In this document: positions 8,516-15,868 of the stretch, piece by piece | Layout of the letters: the number at the start of each line of letters is the position of its first letter | How positions within the stretch are numbered: the stretch's first letter is position 1 | NCBI RefSeq assembly: GCF_001683795.1 | Contig: NZ_LIGX01000038.1 | Span: forward strand, 62,001-126,000 | Reading direction: 5' to 3' | DNA from: Neoakkermansia glycaniphila | GTDB lineage: Bacteria; Verrucomicrobiota; Verrucomicrobiia; Verrucomicrobiales; Akkermansiaceae | Length of the DNA stretch: 64,000 nucleotides | Notes under the pieces: generated by a model | The model's database searches: none | What the model was told of the DNA's origin: nothing | The model's input: the letters and a program-made list of their open reading frames with translations, nothing else | Program-made: the position numbers and the translations under genes

Positions 8516-8521
8516 TATTCT
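8516..8521 (+). promoter_or_regulatory. Fixed -10 of invertible promoter 2
   Basis: TATTCT directly abuts the right repeat of inverton 2. In the assembled orientation the -35 position (8493-8498) reads ATGTCA, so the promoter should be weak or off. After inversion it would read TTGACA, 17 bp, TATTCT, and transcribe toward the RNA element at 8613 and then rph. Confidence 0.6.
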
Positions 8522-8612
8522 AGGTTTTGTTCCGGATGGGCAAAATATCCCAATGGTTCAATTGTTGTTCTGTTGACGTTTTTACTTCGCCGGGGCAACA
8601 TCTGCTTCATGC

Positions 8613-8730
8613 GCTTGCAATTCCTGTCGTGCCGCGAAGGAGCAAGGCATCCCCCTCTTCCACAGGTAAATGGAAGTTACATAGAGAGAGAGCTGCGCCA
8701 CCTCTGGGTAGAGGTGGCGCAGCTTTTTTT
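8613..8730 (+). ncRNA. Structured RNA element, copy 2
   Basis: Second copy of the element at 8101-8214. It keeps CTTGC (8614-8618) with GCAAG (8642-8646), extended by TCCT/AGGA, and the hairpin CTTCCA / TGGAAG (8657-8662 with 8671-8676) with loop CAGGTAAA. The AGAGAGAG linker is also present. The closing hairpin is a perfect 14-bp stem (8691-8704 with 8711-8724) followed by a run of T, a textbook intrinsic terminator. The lower half of the closing stem differs from copy 1 but still pairs, which is covariation. It lies 92 nt after the fixed -10 of invertible promoter 2. The strong terminator argues for a discrete small RNA rather than an rph leader. Confidence 0.65.
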
Positions 8731-8780
8731 CCGAGAACGGCATGTAACCGGTGTTCGGTTTGTTCAATGTGAAGATTTCC

Positions 8781-8810
8781 TTGACAACCCGTTGCCTTTT
8801 GCCTTGTCAA
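8781..8810 (+). promoter_or_regulatory. Inverted repeat, possible rph promoter or operator
   Basis: TTGACAA (8781-8787) and its complement TTGTCAA (8804-8810) flank 16 bp, ending 28 nt before the rph ATG. TTGACA is a perfect -35 but the hexamer 17 bp downstream (TTGTCA) is a poor -10. It could be a regulator site or a weak promoter. Confidence 0.35.
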
Positions 8811-8838
8811 ATTCGTGGAAACAGGGCATTCTAACGGC

Positions 8839-9618
8839 ATGAACCGTCACGATCACAGACAGGCGGACGAATTGCGTCCCATCTCCTTTATTCCGCATAT
8901 CGCCCCGAATGCGACGGCCTCCGTATTGGCATCGTTCGGGAATACACGCGTGATTTGTGCGGTGACAATCGAGGAGGATGTGCCCCGCTGGATGAAGGTG
9001 CAGAAGGTTGAGGGCGGCTGGCTGTCTGCCGAGTATTCCATGTTGCCCTATTCCACGCTGGATCGTAAGCGCCGCGATATTACTTCCGGTAAACTGGACG
9101 GGCGTTCTTCGGAAATCCAGCGACTGATCGGGCGCTCCTTGCGCGCCGCCGTCGATCTTTCGAAGATCGGCCAGCGCACGGTCTGGATCGATTGCGACGT
9201 GCTGCAGGCTGACGGCGGTACAAGGACGGCTTCCATTTCCGGAGCGTCGGTTGCTCTCGCGATGGCGCTGAACAAGCTTGTAGCGGAAGGGAAATTGGCT
9301 GAAATGCCCATGAAGCAGCTCGTTGCCGCTATTTCCGTCGGCATGCTGGAAGGTACGCCTCTTCTGGATCTCTGCTATGTGGAAGACCGCGATGCAGATG
9401 TGGATATGAATGTGGTGATGACGGAAGGCGGCCAGTTCGTCGAAGTGCAAGGTTCCGGGGAAGAAGCGGTGTTCACGGCCGATGAGATGGCAGCCATGCT
9501 TGCTCTTGCTGGCAAGGGCATCCGGGAGTTGAACGCTTTGCAGCGCGAGGCGATTGCTGCTGCAGACCGCCCGGCGGCCGAGGATTTATCGGCTCTGCAG
9601 GCTTTGTTTGCCCGCTAA
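8839..9618 (+). CDS. rph: Ribonuclease PH
   Basis: 259 residues from ATG 8839 (MNRHDHRQADELRPISF); an in-frame GTG at 8815 would add eight unlike residues. RNase PH trims the 3' ends of tRNA precursors using phosphate. Family signatures visible are the N-terminal RPxxF-type motif, SMLPYSTxDRKRRD, GRSSEIQRLIGRSLRA and GGTRTASISGASVAL near residues 125-140. The Arg/Gly-rich elements that bind phosphate and RNA are present. Length is slightly above the usual 238-250 because of a C-terminal Ala-rich helix. It follows RNA element copy 2 but has its own upstream region. Confidence 0.93.
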   Translation: MNRHDHRQADELRPISFIPHIAPNATASVLASFGNTRVICAVTIEEDVPRWMKVQKVEGGWLSAEYSMLPYSTLDRKRRDITSGKLDGRSSEIQRLIGRSLRAAVDLSKIGQRTVWIDCDVLQADGGTRTASISGASVALAMALNKLVAEGKLAEMPMKQLVAAISVGMLEGTPLLDLCYVEDRDADVDMNVVMTEGGQFVEVQGSGEEAVFTADEMAAMLALAGKGIRELNALQREAIAAADRPAAEDLSALQALFAR

Positions 9619-9725
9619 AAGGGAAGTGCGGGCAGGGGCGATCGGCATGGTCGGGAAAAATGAATTTACCGCTTGCCAACTATACTTGTAAATGCTATAA
9701 ATAACCGTCAATCACAGATTCAACC

Positions 9726-10493
9726 ATGAAACTCAAATTTGCACATAAAGTCCGTCGCGCAGCGGCATTCACGCTGATCGAGCTGATGGTCGTCGTTGCT
9801 ATTATTGCGTCTCTGGCCGCCGTATCCTGGGGTCCGATTCTCGATAAGTTGAACGATGGCGATCGCACTGCCGGTGTTTCGAACATGAGGAACGTGTATT
9901 CCACCCTGATGGATTTCAATAATTCATACGGTTCCTTCCCGTGCGATAGTACGGCGCTGGATATCGAGGAGCAGAATGGCGAGACAGCAACCCAGTACGG
10001 CCCAATCAAAGGCAACTATTCGAACGATTATCTTCGCCAGCTCTTTTTCCTGAACAATGTTGGTCCTTCCTTTGAAGGCAATTTCTATGCAAAAATCGCT
10101 ATTGCCGATGGCCGCAAGATCAAGGAAGCCGATAAAAAGGTAGGCGGTGGCAAAGCTCTTTCCAAAGGCGAATGTGGCTTCGGTTACGTGATGCGCACCG
10201 ACCCCGACAATGCGGACGTGCGTACGCCCGTGACGGGCAACGACGCTACTCCGATTCTCCTTTCTTCGGTGGCCAGCAAGGCTCCGACGAAGGCTGCCGA
10301 TACCCGTTACGATATGAACAGCTTCCGCGGCAATCTCCTGTACTATACGATTTCCAATTCGGGTGGACAGAAGGAACTTGTTGAAGAAGAAGATAATACC
10401 GATTATGGTACTCCCAAGAAGAGTCTCTTCGGTGAGGACAAGAAAGGCCGTGACAATGGCAGCAAATACATTGTCATGCCTCCCAATCTCTAA
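9726..10493 (+). CDS. Type II secretion pseudopilin-like protein
   Basis: 255 residues. It has a basic N-terminus (MKLKFAHKVRRAAA) and then a prepilin cleavage/methylation motif with cleavage expected at A14|F15 (FTLIELMVVVAII), including the Glu at mature position 5 and one hydrophobic helix. The remainder is a polar periplasmic domain with no family I recognise; GSFPCDS near residue 80 resembles type II secretion pseudopilins. Such proteins need prepilin peptidase and a type II or related assembly system, neither of which is in the window. Monocistronic, with a hairpin after it. Confidence 0.85.
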   Translation: MKLKFAHKVRRAAAFTLIELMVVVAIIASLAAVSWGPILDKLNDGDRTAGVSNMRNVYSTLMDFNNSYGSFPCDSTALDIEEQNGETATQYGPIKGNYSNDYLRQLFFLNNVGPSFEGNFYAKIAIADGRKIKEADKKVGGGKALSKGECGFGYVMRTDPDNADVRTPVTGNDATPILLSSVASKAPTKAADTRYDMNSFRGNLLYYTISNSGGQKELVEEEDNTDYGTPKKSLFGEDKKGRDNGSKYIVMPPNL

Positions 10494-10524
10494 AGAGGCG
10501 GGTAGATACTGAACCGAACTTTTC

Positions 10525-10563
10525 ACAAGGCGTTCTGCATCGTGCAGGGCGCCTTGTTGTTTA
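10525..10563 (+). terminator. Terminator after the pseudopilin gene
   Basis: Stem ACAAGGCG (10525-10532) with CGCCTTGT (10550-10557) and an inner CTGCA/TGCAG helix, followed by a U-rich TGTTGTTT stretch. Confidence 0.65.
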
Positions 10564-10632
10564 TGGCAGCGGGAGCTTCGGAATGGGCGAAAAGCGCCTT
10601 GACATTCCGATGTCCGTGTAGAAGGATACGCC

Positions 10633-11349
10633 ATGCCCTTTCTCTACCTTGTGGTTTTTCTCTGCTGCTGCCTGCTGCTGGGATGCGACGATGCGGTCGA
10701 TCGTCTACCGGAACCGCCGCTGGTTATTTTTACGCCGGATCCTGCTCCGCTGCGTTGTCTGACTCCGCAGCAGTTGCGCGAGGAGATCAATATCTGTGAG
10801 GATTTGATTCCGAAAGGGGAGTTCGGCCGTTGCAAGCCGCGTGAGCTGGTGCCGCACTATATCACGATCCATGCGACGCGGAATATGAATGCCTCCGCCA
10901 ATGCGGCGCGGCATGCCTCCGTGCTGAAGATGGGGCGCATTACGGGCGGTGCGGTGGGGTATTTGAGCTGGCATTTTACCGTGGATTGCGGGGAGGTGCG
11001 CCAGCATTTGCCTCTCAACGAAATGGGGCATCATGCGGAATACGGTTACAAGCCGGGCAATCTGTATTCCATCGGCATTGAGATGTGCGAGAACGAGGGG
11101 AACGATATGCCGGCGACGTTCGAGCGAACGGCCAAGCTGGCGGCTTTGCTGATGTACGAGTACCGGATTCCGTTGAAATGCGTGGTCGGCCATATTTTCT
11201 GGACGGGGAAGAAATGCCCCGCCCCTCTTCTGGATGACGGGTGCCTGGGGGCGACCTGGGCCGGCTTCATTTCGCGAGTCGATTACTATGACCGTTGCCT
11301 TAAATTCGGGTCGCAGCAGCAGAAAAGGGCGGAAAACAAGGCAGGCTGA
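10633..11349 (+). CDS. Amidase_2-type N-acetylmuramoyl-L-alanine amidase lipoprotein
   Basis: 238 residues. A lipoprotein signal ends in LLLGC with acylated Cys18 followed by two Asp. The catalytic domain resembles Amidase_2/PGRP zinc enzymes that cut the bond between MurNAc and L-Ala of peptidoglycan. Visible are HYITIHATRN (zinc His near residue 80), a GYLSWHFTVD segment, LNEMGHHAEYG, YSIGIEMCEN and the C-terminal HIFWTGKKCPAP with a second His and a Cys zinc ligand. The signature GKKCP fits the CP variant of this family. It probably acts on the cell wall from the envelope in growth or recycling. No operon partner. Confidence 0.85.
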   Translation: MPFLYLVVFLCCCLLLGCDDAVDRLPEPPLVIFTPDPAPLRCLTPQQLREEINICEDLIPKGEFGRCKPRELVPHYITIHATRNMNASANAARHASVLKMGRITGGAVGYLSWHFTVDCGEVRQHLPLNEMGHHAEYGYKPGNLYSIGIEMCENEGNDMPATFERTAKLAALLMYEYRIPLKCVVGHIFWTGKKCPAPLLDDGCLGATWAGFISRVDYYDRCLKFGSQQQKRAENKAG

Positions 11350-11730
11350 CAAGGGAGTGTCATACTTTGTTTTCTTGTAGGATATTGATTATTAATATAA
11401 ATGGATGTTCGTTCGTTGCCTCGGCATGAAAAAAATAGTCTGTACGCAAATTATTCTTGCGAATCAGTCTAAAAAACGGCAGAATCCCGGCGCACCAAGT
11501 TCATCCTTCATTCAACTTTTCGGTTTTTTCCGCTTCCGATCCTTGACAGGATATTTCTTCATTTCGAGGAGGCTTTTTTTGTTGATTCCCGCATGGCATC
11601 CGTGTCTTCCTTTTGTGCGGTCCAGTATCATGTCTCCGCATCTTCTTGCCGCGCCGTAACCGGCAGGTGATTTTTCCGTTCTTTCCTTTTTCATTCATTC
11701 ACAATTAACATAGAAATAAATAGATCCATT
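11350..11730. other. 380-bp intergenic region without a supported gene
   Basis: It lies between the amidase gene and metY and is AT-rich with pyrimidine tracts. An 84-codon frame at 11405-11659 has unlikely composition and no start signal. I see no riboswitch core recognisable by eye, although the position before a sulfur-assimilation gene makes a regulated leader possible. TTGACA occurs at 11541 without a matching -10. Confidence 0.4.
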
Positions 11731-13002
11731 ATGAGTTACAAGCCTGAAACATTAGCCATTCATGCCGGACAGCCCGTCGAAAGCGATACCCTTTCCCGCG
11801 CTGTGCCCGTTTACCGCACTTCATCCTTCCTGTTCAAGAGCGCCAAGCATGGCGCCGACCTGTTCGCCCTGCGCGAGCTGGGCAATATTTACGCCCGTCT
11901 GATGAATCCGACGAACGATGTGCTGGAGCAGCGCATTGCCGCACTGGAAGGCGGAGTCGGCGCCCTGTCGCTGGCTTCCGGTACGTCCGCCATCCAGTAT
12001 GCGTTGTTGAATATTCTGAAGGGCGGAGACGAGTTCGTGACGGCAAACAATCTGTACGGGGGCACCTACACGATGTTCGACGCCATTTTGCCGAATTACG
12101 GGATTACGGCCCGCTTTACGCCGGTGAACGATTTTGCCGCCGTGGAGGCCGCCATCAATGAGAAGACGCGTGCCATTTATATTGAGGTGATCGGGAATCC
12201 TTCCCTTGATGTGGCGGATATCGACCGTTATTCCGAGATTGCCCGCAAGCATCATTTGCCCCTCGTCGTGGATTCGACGTTTACGCCGCCCACGCTTTTC
12301 CGCCCGATCGATCATGGTGCGGATGTGGTGATTCATTCACTGACGAAGTGGATCGGCGGGCATGGTACGGGCATCGGCGGCATCGTGATCGATGCTGGCA
12401 AGTTCGACTGGACGGATCCGAAGTTCGCCCTGTACAACGAGCCGGACGGCGGCTACCACGGGCTGCGTTTCGGACATGATCTCGGCAGTTTGCAGCAGCT
12501 TGCCTATATTCTCCGCATGAGGACGGTGCTTCTGCGCAATCTGGGTGCGACTCTTTCTCCCGATTCCGCCTGGAATTTCATCCAAGGAGTCGAAACGTTG
12601 CCGCTTCGCACGCAGCGCCACAGCGAGAATGCCTTGAAGGTGGCCCGTTTCCTGAAGAATCATCCGAAGGTGGCATGGGTGCGCTATCCGGGGCTGGAGG
12701 ACGATCCTTCCTACCCGCTTGCAGCCAGGTACCTGAAGAACGGGTTCGGCGGTATGGTGGTGTTCGGCCACAAGGGCGGTTATGAAGAGGCCGTGCGCGT
12801 GATCGACAATATCCAGCTGTTCTCGCACCTCGTGAATGTGGGCGATGCGAAGAGCCTGATCGCCCATCCGGCAAGTACGACTCATTCGCAGCTTTCCGAA
12901 GAGGCCCTGCTCAAAGGCGGCATTACGCCTGATCTGCTGCGCCTGTCCATCGGTCTGGAACACGTCGATGATATTATCGCGGCTCTGGACGAAGTTCTGT
13001 AA
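11731..13002 (+). CDS. metY: O-acetylhomoserine sulfhydrylase
   Basis: 423 residues, a PLP enzyme of the Cys/Met metabolism family. It condenses O-acetylhomoserine with sulfide (or methanethiol) to give homocysteine (or methionine) in the cytosol. Motifs: TLAIHAGQ at the N-terminus, [21 protein letters not shown], and the Schiff-base Lys near residue 206 in [11 protein letters not shown]. The C-terminus carries [11 protein letters not shown] and [11 protein letters not shown]. The length (about 420-430) and GTGIGG segment favour MetY over the shorter MetB/MetC enzymes. The cysteine synthase gene follows 139 bp downstream, so the two probably form a sulfide-assimilation unit. Confidence 0.92.
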   Translation: MSYKPETLAIHAGQPVESDTLSRAVPVYRTSSFLFKSAKHGADLFALRELGNIYARLMNPTNDVLEQRIAALEGGVGALSLASGTSAIQYALLNILKGGDEFVTANNLYGGTYTMFDAILPNYGITARFTPVNDFAAVEAAINEKTRAIYIEVIGNPSLDVADIDRYSEIARKHHLPLVVDSTFTPPTLFRPIDHGADVVIHSLTKWIGGHGTGIGGIVIDAGKFDWTDPKFALYNEPDGGYHGLRFGHDLGSLQQLAYILRMRTVLLRNLGATLSPDSAWNFIQGVETLPLRTQRHSENALKVARFLKNHPKVAWVRYPGLEDDPSYPLAARYLKNGFGGMVVFGHKGGYEEAVRVIDNIQLFSHLVNVGDAKSLIAHPASTTHSQLSEEALLKGGITPDLLRLSIGLEHVDDIIAALDEVL

Positions 13003-13141
13003 AAAACAAGGAAGCCGTGAACGCGGCTGCGTCGGGAGGCGTCTATACCTGCAAGGCAGGGTAGCCCTTCCGGCCCGGCTGCCCGCGCGGCCTCAACCCG
13101 GGCGTCGGCAGCGCCGCACGCCCTCAGCCAATAAGAAAACC

Positions 13142-14140
13142 ATGAGTACACCAGAAACATCAGCAGACAAGAAGGCCTATTCCTCCGTCGTGGAGACGAT
13201 CGGCCGCACTCCTCTCGTTCGTCTCAACCGCCTGGCCGAAGGCCTGAATGCGGAGATCTGGCTCAAGTGCGAATTCCGCAATCCCCTTTTCAGTGTGAAG
13301 GACCGTATCGGCCGCGCCATGATCGACGCCGCCGAGAGGAGCGGAGCCTTGAAGCCCGGAGGCATCATTATTGAACCGACTTCCGGCAATACGGGTATTG
13401 CCCTCGCTTCCATCGCCGCTGCCCGCGGTTACCGATGCATTCTCGTGATGCCCGAGACCATGTCTCTGGAGCGCCGGACGCTTCTCCGCATGCTGGGGGC
13501 CGAGATCGTGATTACGCCGGGCTCCCTCGGGATGAAGGGCGCTATCGCCAAGGCGGAAGAGTTGTTGAAGCAGTATGGCGATCATGCCTACGGCCCCGGC
13601 CAGTTCGATAATCCTGCCAACCCCGAAGCCCACTATTTCACCACCGGCCCGGAAGTGTGGGACGATACTTCCGGCGAGGTCGATGTGTTCATTGCCGGCG
13701 TCGGCACGGGGGGTACCTTCTCCGGCACAGTGGAGTATTTGAAGGAGCGCAAGCCGAGTGTGCGCGGTGTGGCCGTGGAGCCTGCCGCCAGCGCGGTCAT
13801 TTCCGGTGGCGCGCCTGGACCGCACGGCATTCAGGGGATCGGAGCGGGGTTCATTCCGAAGAATCTGAACCGTTCTCTGATCGATGAGATCGTGCAAGTG
13901 ACGAATGAAGACGCTCTGCGTACTGCTCGCGCCCTGGCGGCCCGCGAAGGTATTCCGGCCGGCATTTCGACGGGAGCCAATGTGTGGGCGGCTCTGGAGC
14001 TGGCCCGGCAGCCCGAATATGCCGGGAAGAAGATCGTGGCGATTGCCGCTTCGGCTACGGAGCGCTATTTGTCCACCCCGCTGGCTGCGGAAGCTGCGGA
14101 AGAGATGAGACACCTGTCTGTCAGCCCTGTGAATCTTTGA
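13142..14140 (+). CDS. cysK: Cysteine synthase A
   Basis: 332 residues from ATG 13142; the longer frame from 12968 overlaps metY and adds unlike sequence. The enzyme is a fold-type II PLP enzyme making cysteine from O-acetylserine and sulfide. Visible are [18 protein letters not shown], the PLP Lys53 in [11 protein letters not shown], the substrate loop [19 protein letters not shown] for phosphate binding, and [10 protein letters not shown]. It follows metY with 139 bp between, a GC-rich gap with imperfect hairpins and no clear terminator, so co-transcription is possible. Confidence 0.93.
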   Translation: MSTPETSADKKAYSSVVETIGRTPLVRLNRLAEGLNAEIWLKCEFRNPLFSVKDRIGRAMIDAAERSGALKPGGIIIEPTSGNTGIALASIAAARGYRCILVMPETMSLERRTLLRMLGAEIVITPGSLGMKGAIAKAEELLKQYGDHAYGPGQFDNPANPEAHYFTTGPEVWDDTSGEVDVFIAGVGTGGTFSGTVEYLKERKPSVRGVAVEPAASAVISGGAPGPHGIQGIGAGFIPKNLNRSLIDEIVQVTNEDALRTARALAAREGIPAGISTGANVWAALELARQPEYAGKKIVAIAASATERYLSTPLAAEAAEEMRHLSVSPVNL

Positions 14141-14163
14141 GTTTGCAGGCTGGCTCTGTGCGG

Positions 14164-14199
14164 ATCCCCTTGTCCGGCATGTCCGGGCAGGGGGATTTT
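14164..14199. terminator. Bidirectional terminator between cysK and the GNAT gene
   Basis: Stem ATCCCC (14164-14169) with GGGGAT (14191-14196), reinforced by an inner CCGG/CCGG pairing, followed by TTTT. It separates two convergent genes. Confidence 0.65.
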
Positions 14200-14253
14200 A
14201 GCGTCGGAGGCAGGAGGGCACCGAAGTATCCGCAGAAGTGGTCAGGGTTCGGT

Positions 14254-14691
14254 TTAGAGGAAGTCCGGCAGTTTGCGCTGCATGAATTCCATGGGGTCGC
14301 CGGCACCGTGGACTGAGAAGCCGAACGGCGCATAGAATTCCGGAGTTTCTGTGAGCAGGGCCATGCGTCCGACGCGGGCAACTTCGGGATTTTCCATGAC
14401 GGCGGCCAGCAGGCGGGAACCGAGCCCTTTGCCCTGGAATTCCGGCACGATGAAGACATCGGTTACGTAGCCGAAGGTGCAGCCGTCGCTGACGACTCGC
14501 GCTCCTCCTACCTGGACTCCGTTTTCCTCGTCGTACATGCCGAAGACCCAGCGGGAGCCGTCGAAGCTTTCTTCGATCATGGCGTGGGAACGCGTTTTGG
14601 CCCAGTAGGAGTGGTCGTTCAGGAAGCGGCAGATGACGTCGAACTGGAGTTTGCTCCGGTCGTCGGAAATCAGGATGGATGGTGTTTTCAT
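14254..14691 (-). CDS. GNAT-family N-acetyltransferase
   Basis: 145 residues. It has the GNAT fold order: a central beta strand VTDVFIVPEFQGKGLGSRLL, which contains the acetyl-CoA pyrophosphate loop Q-G-K-G-L-G, then a helix, then ARMALLTE-like and EFYAPFGF motifs typical of motif B. The substrate cannot be told from sequence. It is transcribed away from cysK, 67 bp upstream of the secG terminator side and in the same direction as secG and panD, but a terminator separates it from secG. Confidence 0.85.
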   Translation of the reverse strand: MKTPSILISDDRSKLQFDVICRFLNDHSYWAKTRSHAMIEESFDGSRWVFGMYDEENGVQVGGARVVSDGCTFGYVTDVFIVPEFQGKGLGSRLLAAVMENPEVARVGRMALLTETPEFYAPFGFSVHGAGDPMEFMQRKLPDFL

Positions 14692-14704
14692 GGCTGTTGT
14701 ATCA

Positions 14705-14733
14705 AGAAAAAAGGACGGGGTAAACCCGTCCTG
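14705..14733 (-). terminator. secG terminator
   Basis: On the minus strand, stem AGGACGGG / CCCGTCCT (14712-14719 with 14725-14732) is followed by TTTTTTC. Confidence 0.85.
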
Positions 14734-14758
14734 AGAAAAAAGCGGAATGTCTCGGATG

Positions 14759-15280
14759 TCAGGCTACTGCCGGTTGAGTGGCCGGAGCTTTGTCTCCTTC
14801 GGCTGCGGGTGCAGCAGGCTGAGCCGGAGCTGCGGGCTGGGCTGCCGGCTGTGCAGGTGTTTCGGCGGGAGCCGGTGCGGGCGTTTCTTCCGGTTTGGCG
14901 GCATCGGCAGCGGCAGGCTGCTGATTGAGGAGGGCGCCGATGTTTTCCGTGGCAGGCTTGGCCGGTTCGGCCTTTTTGGTGGCGGTCGCCCGATTGCTCA
15001 GGGAGGATTGTTCTTTCTTGAAGGCTTTGCTCAGCATGATGCCGAGGGCGAGGCAGACGATGAAGAACAGCGTGCCGAAGAGGACGGTGGCTTTCTTGAG
15101 GACATCCGTGGTACGTGCGCCGAAGGCCTGGTCGGTCATGGCTGCGCCGAATGCTGCGCCAAGGCCTTCCTGCTTGGGCCTCTGCATGAGGACGACAAGC
15201 AGCAGCAGGGCGCTGACGACGAACAGCACGGCAAACGAAATGTAGATGCTGATATTGAGAAGATCGGCGATAACAAGCAT
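14759..15280 (-). CDS. secG: SecG preprotein translocase subunit with a long Ala/Pro tail
   Basis: 173 residues, about twice the usual SecG length. Residues 1-90 are typical: a first membrane helix (ISIYISFAVLFVVSALLLLVVL), the conserved cytosolic loop MQRPKQEGLGAAFG, and a second helix (TVLFGTLFFIVCLALGIML). SecG assists SecYEG-driven export in the inner membrane. The remaining 80 residues are Lys then Ala/Pro/Gln-rich low-complexity sequence, seen also in the symporter and FKBP proteins of this window. panD lies 39 bp upstream in the same direction, so the two may be co-transcribed. Confidence 0.9.
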   Translation of the reverse strand: MLVIADLLNISIYISFAVLFVVSALLLLVVLMQRPKQEGLGAAFGAAMTDQAFGARTTDVLKKATVLFGTLFFIVCLALGIMLSKAFKKEQSSLSNRATATKKAEPAKPATENIGALLNQQPAAADAAKPEETPAPAPAETPAQPAAQPAAPAQPAAPAAEGDKAPATQPAVA

Positions 15281-15319
15281 GGCAGGACAGATTAACTGAA
15301 AAAAAAGATTTTGTAAAGC

Positions 15320-15658
15320 CTAGGAAATGATTTCGTTGAGTTCGTTGCAAACGATTTTCGTCGGGATGATGGGTTTGTCGTCCATCGCGAAGCTCATAAT
15401 GACGACGCGTTCACCTGTTTTGATGAGGTGGGCGGCGCCGCCGTTCATGATGATGTTGCCCGTGCCGGGAGGGCCGACAAGTGCATAGGTTTCAAGGCGG
15501 TTGCCGGAGGTGACGGAGGCGACGAGCACCTTTTCTCCCGGCCACAGGTTGGCGGCTTCCATCAGATCCTGCGGAATCTCGATACTGCCTTCGTATTCGA
15601 CATCGCCACGGGTGATCATGGCGCGGTGAATTTTCGATTTGAGTTGTTGAACGAGCAT
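15320..15658 (-). CDS. panD: Aspartate 1-decarboxylase
   Basis: 112 residues. PanD decarboxylates L-aspartate to beta-alanine for pantothenate and CoA synthesis. It is made as a pro-enzyme that self-cleaves at a Gly-Ser bond to create an N-terminal pyruvoyl group; the site EYEGSIEI is present with Gly24-Ser25. Other family features are KSKIHRAMITRGDV at the start, TSGNRLETYAL, and NGGAAHLIKTGERVVIMSF. Length and motifs are normal. First gene of a leftward panD-secG pair. Confidence 0.93.
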   Translation of the reverse strand: MLVQQLKSKIHRAMITRGDVEYEGSIEIPQDLMEAANLWPGEKVLVASVTSGNRLETYALVGPPGTGNIIMNGGAAHLIKTGERVVIMSFAMDDKPIIPTKIVCNELNEIIS

Positions 15659-15868
15659 GGCGTCGGAAAATTTCGCGTGGAGGGATCAAATACCGATACG
15701 CGCCAAAGGTCAAGCGAAAACGCAATCGAAGTGTGACTGTCGTTTGACATCGCGGATGCGGGAGTCGCCGTTTGCAAGGGATGGCGGGAGGTTCGCCGTT
15801 GATATCCCGGGCGGCGGCTTTCGCCGTCGCTGCCGCAGCTTGTTCTTGTGTTGAGTGAGTGAATCTGT

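Noticed and set aside
8498..8842. 114-codon frame across RNA element copy 2
   Set aside because: It crosses the hairpins and the rph start region and has no counterpart in copy 1, so it does not look like a real protein.
11405..11659. 84-codon frame in the metY upstream region
   Set aside because: Phe/Ser/Arg-rich with no start signal and no motif; probably non-coding.
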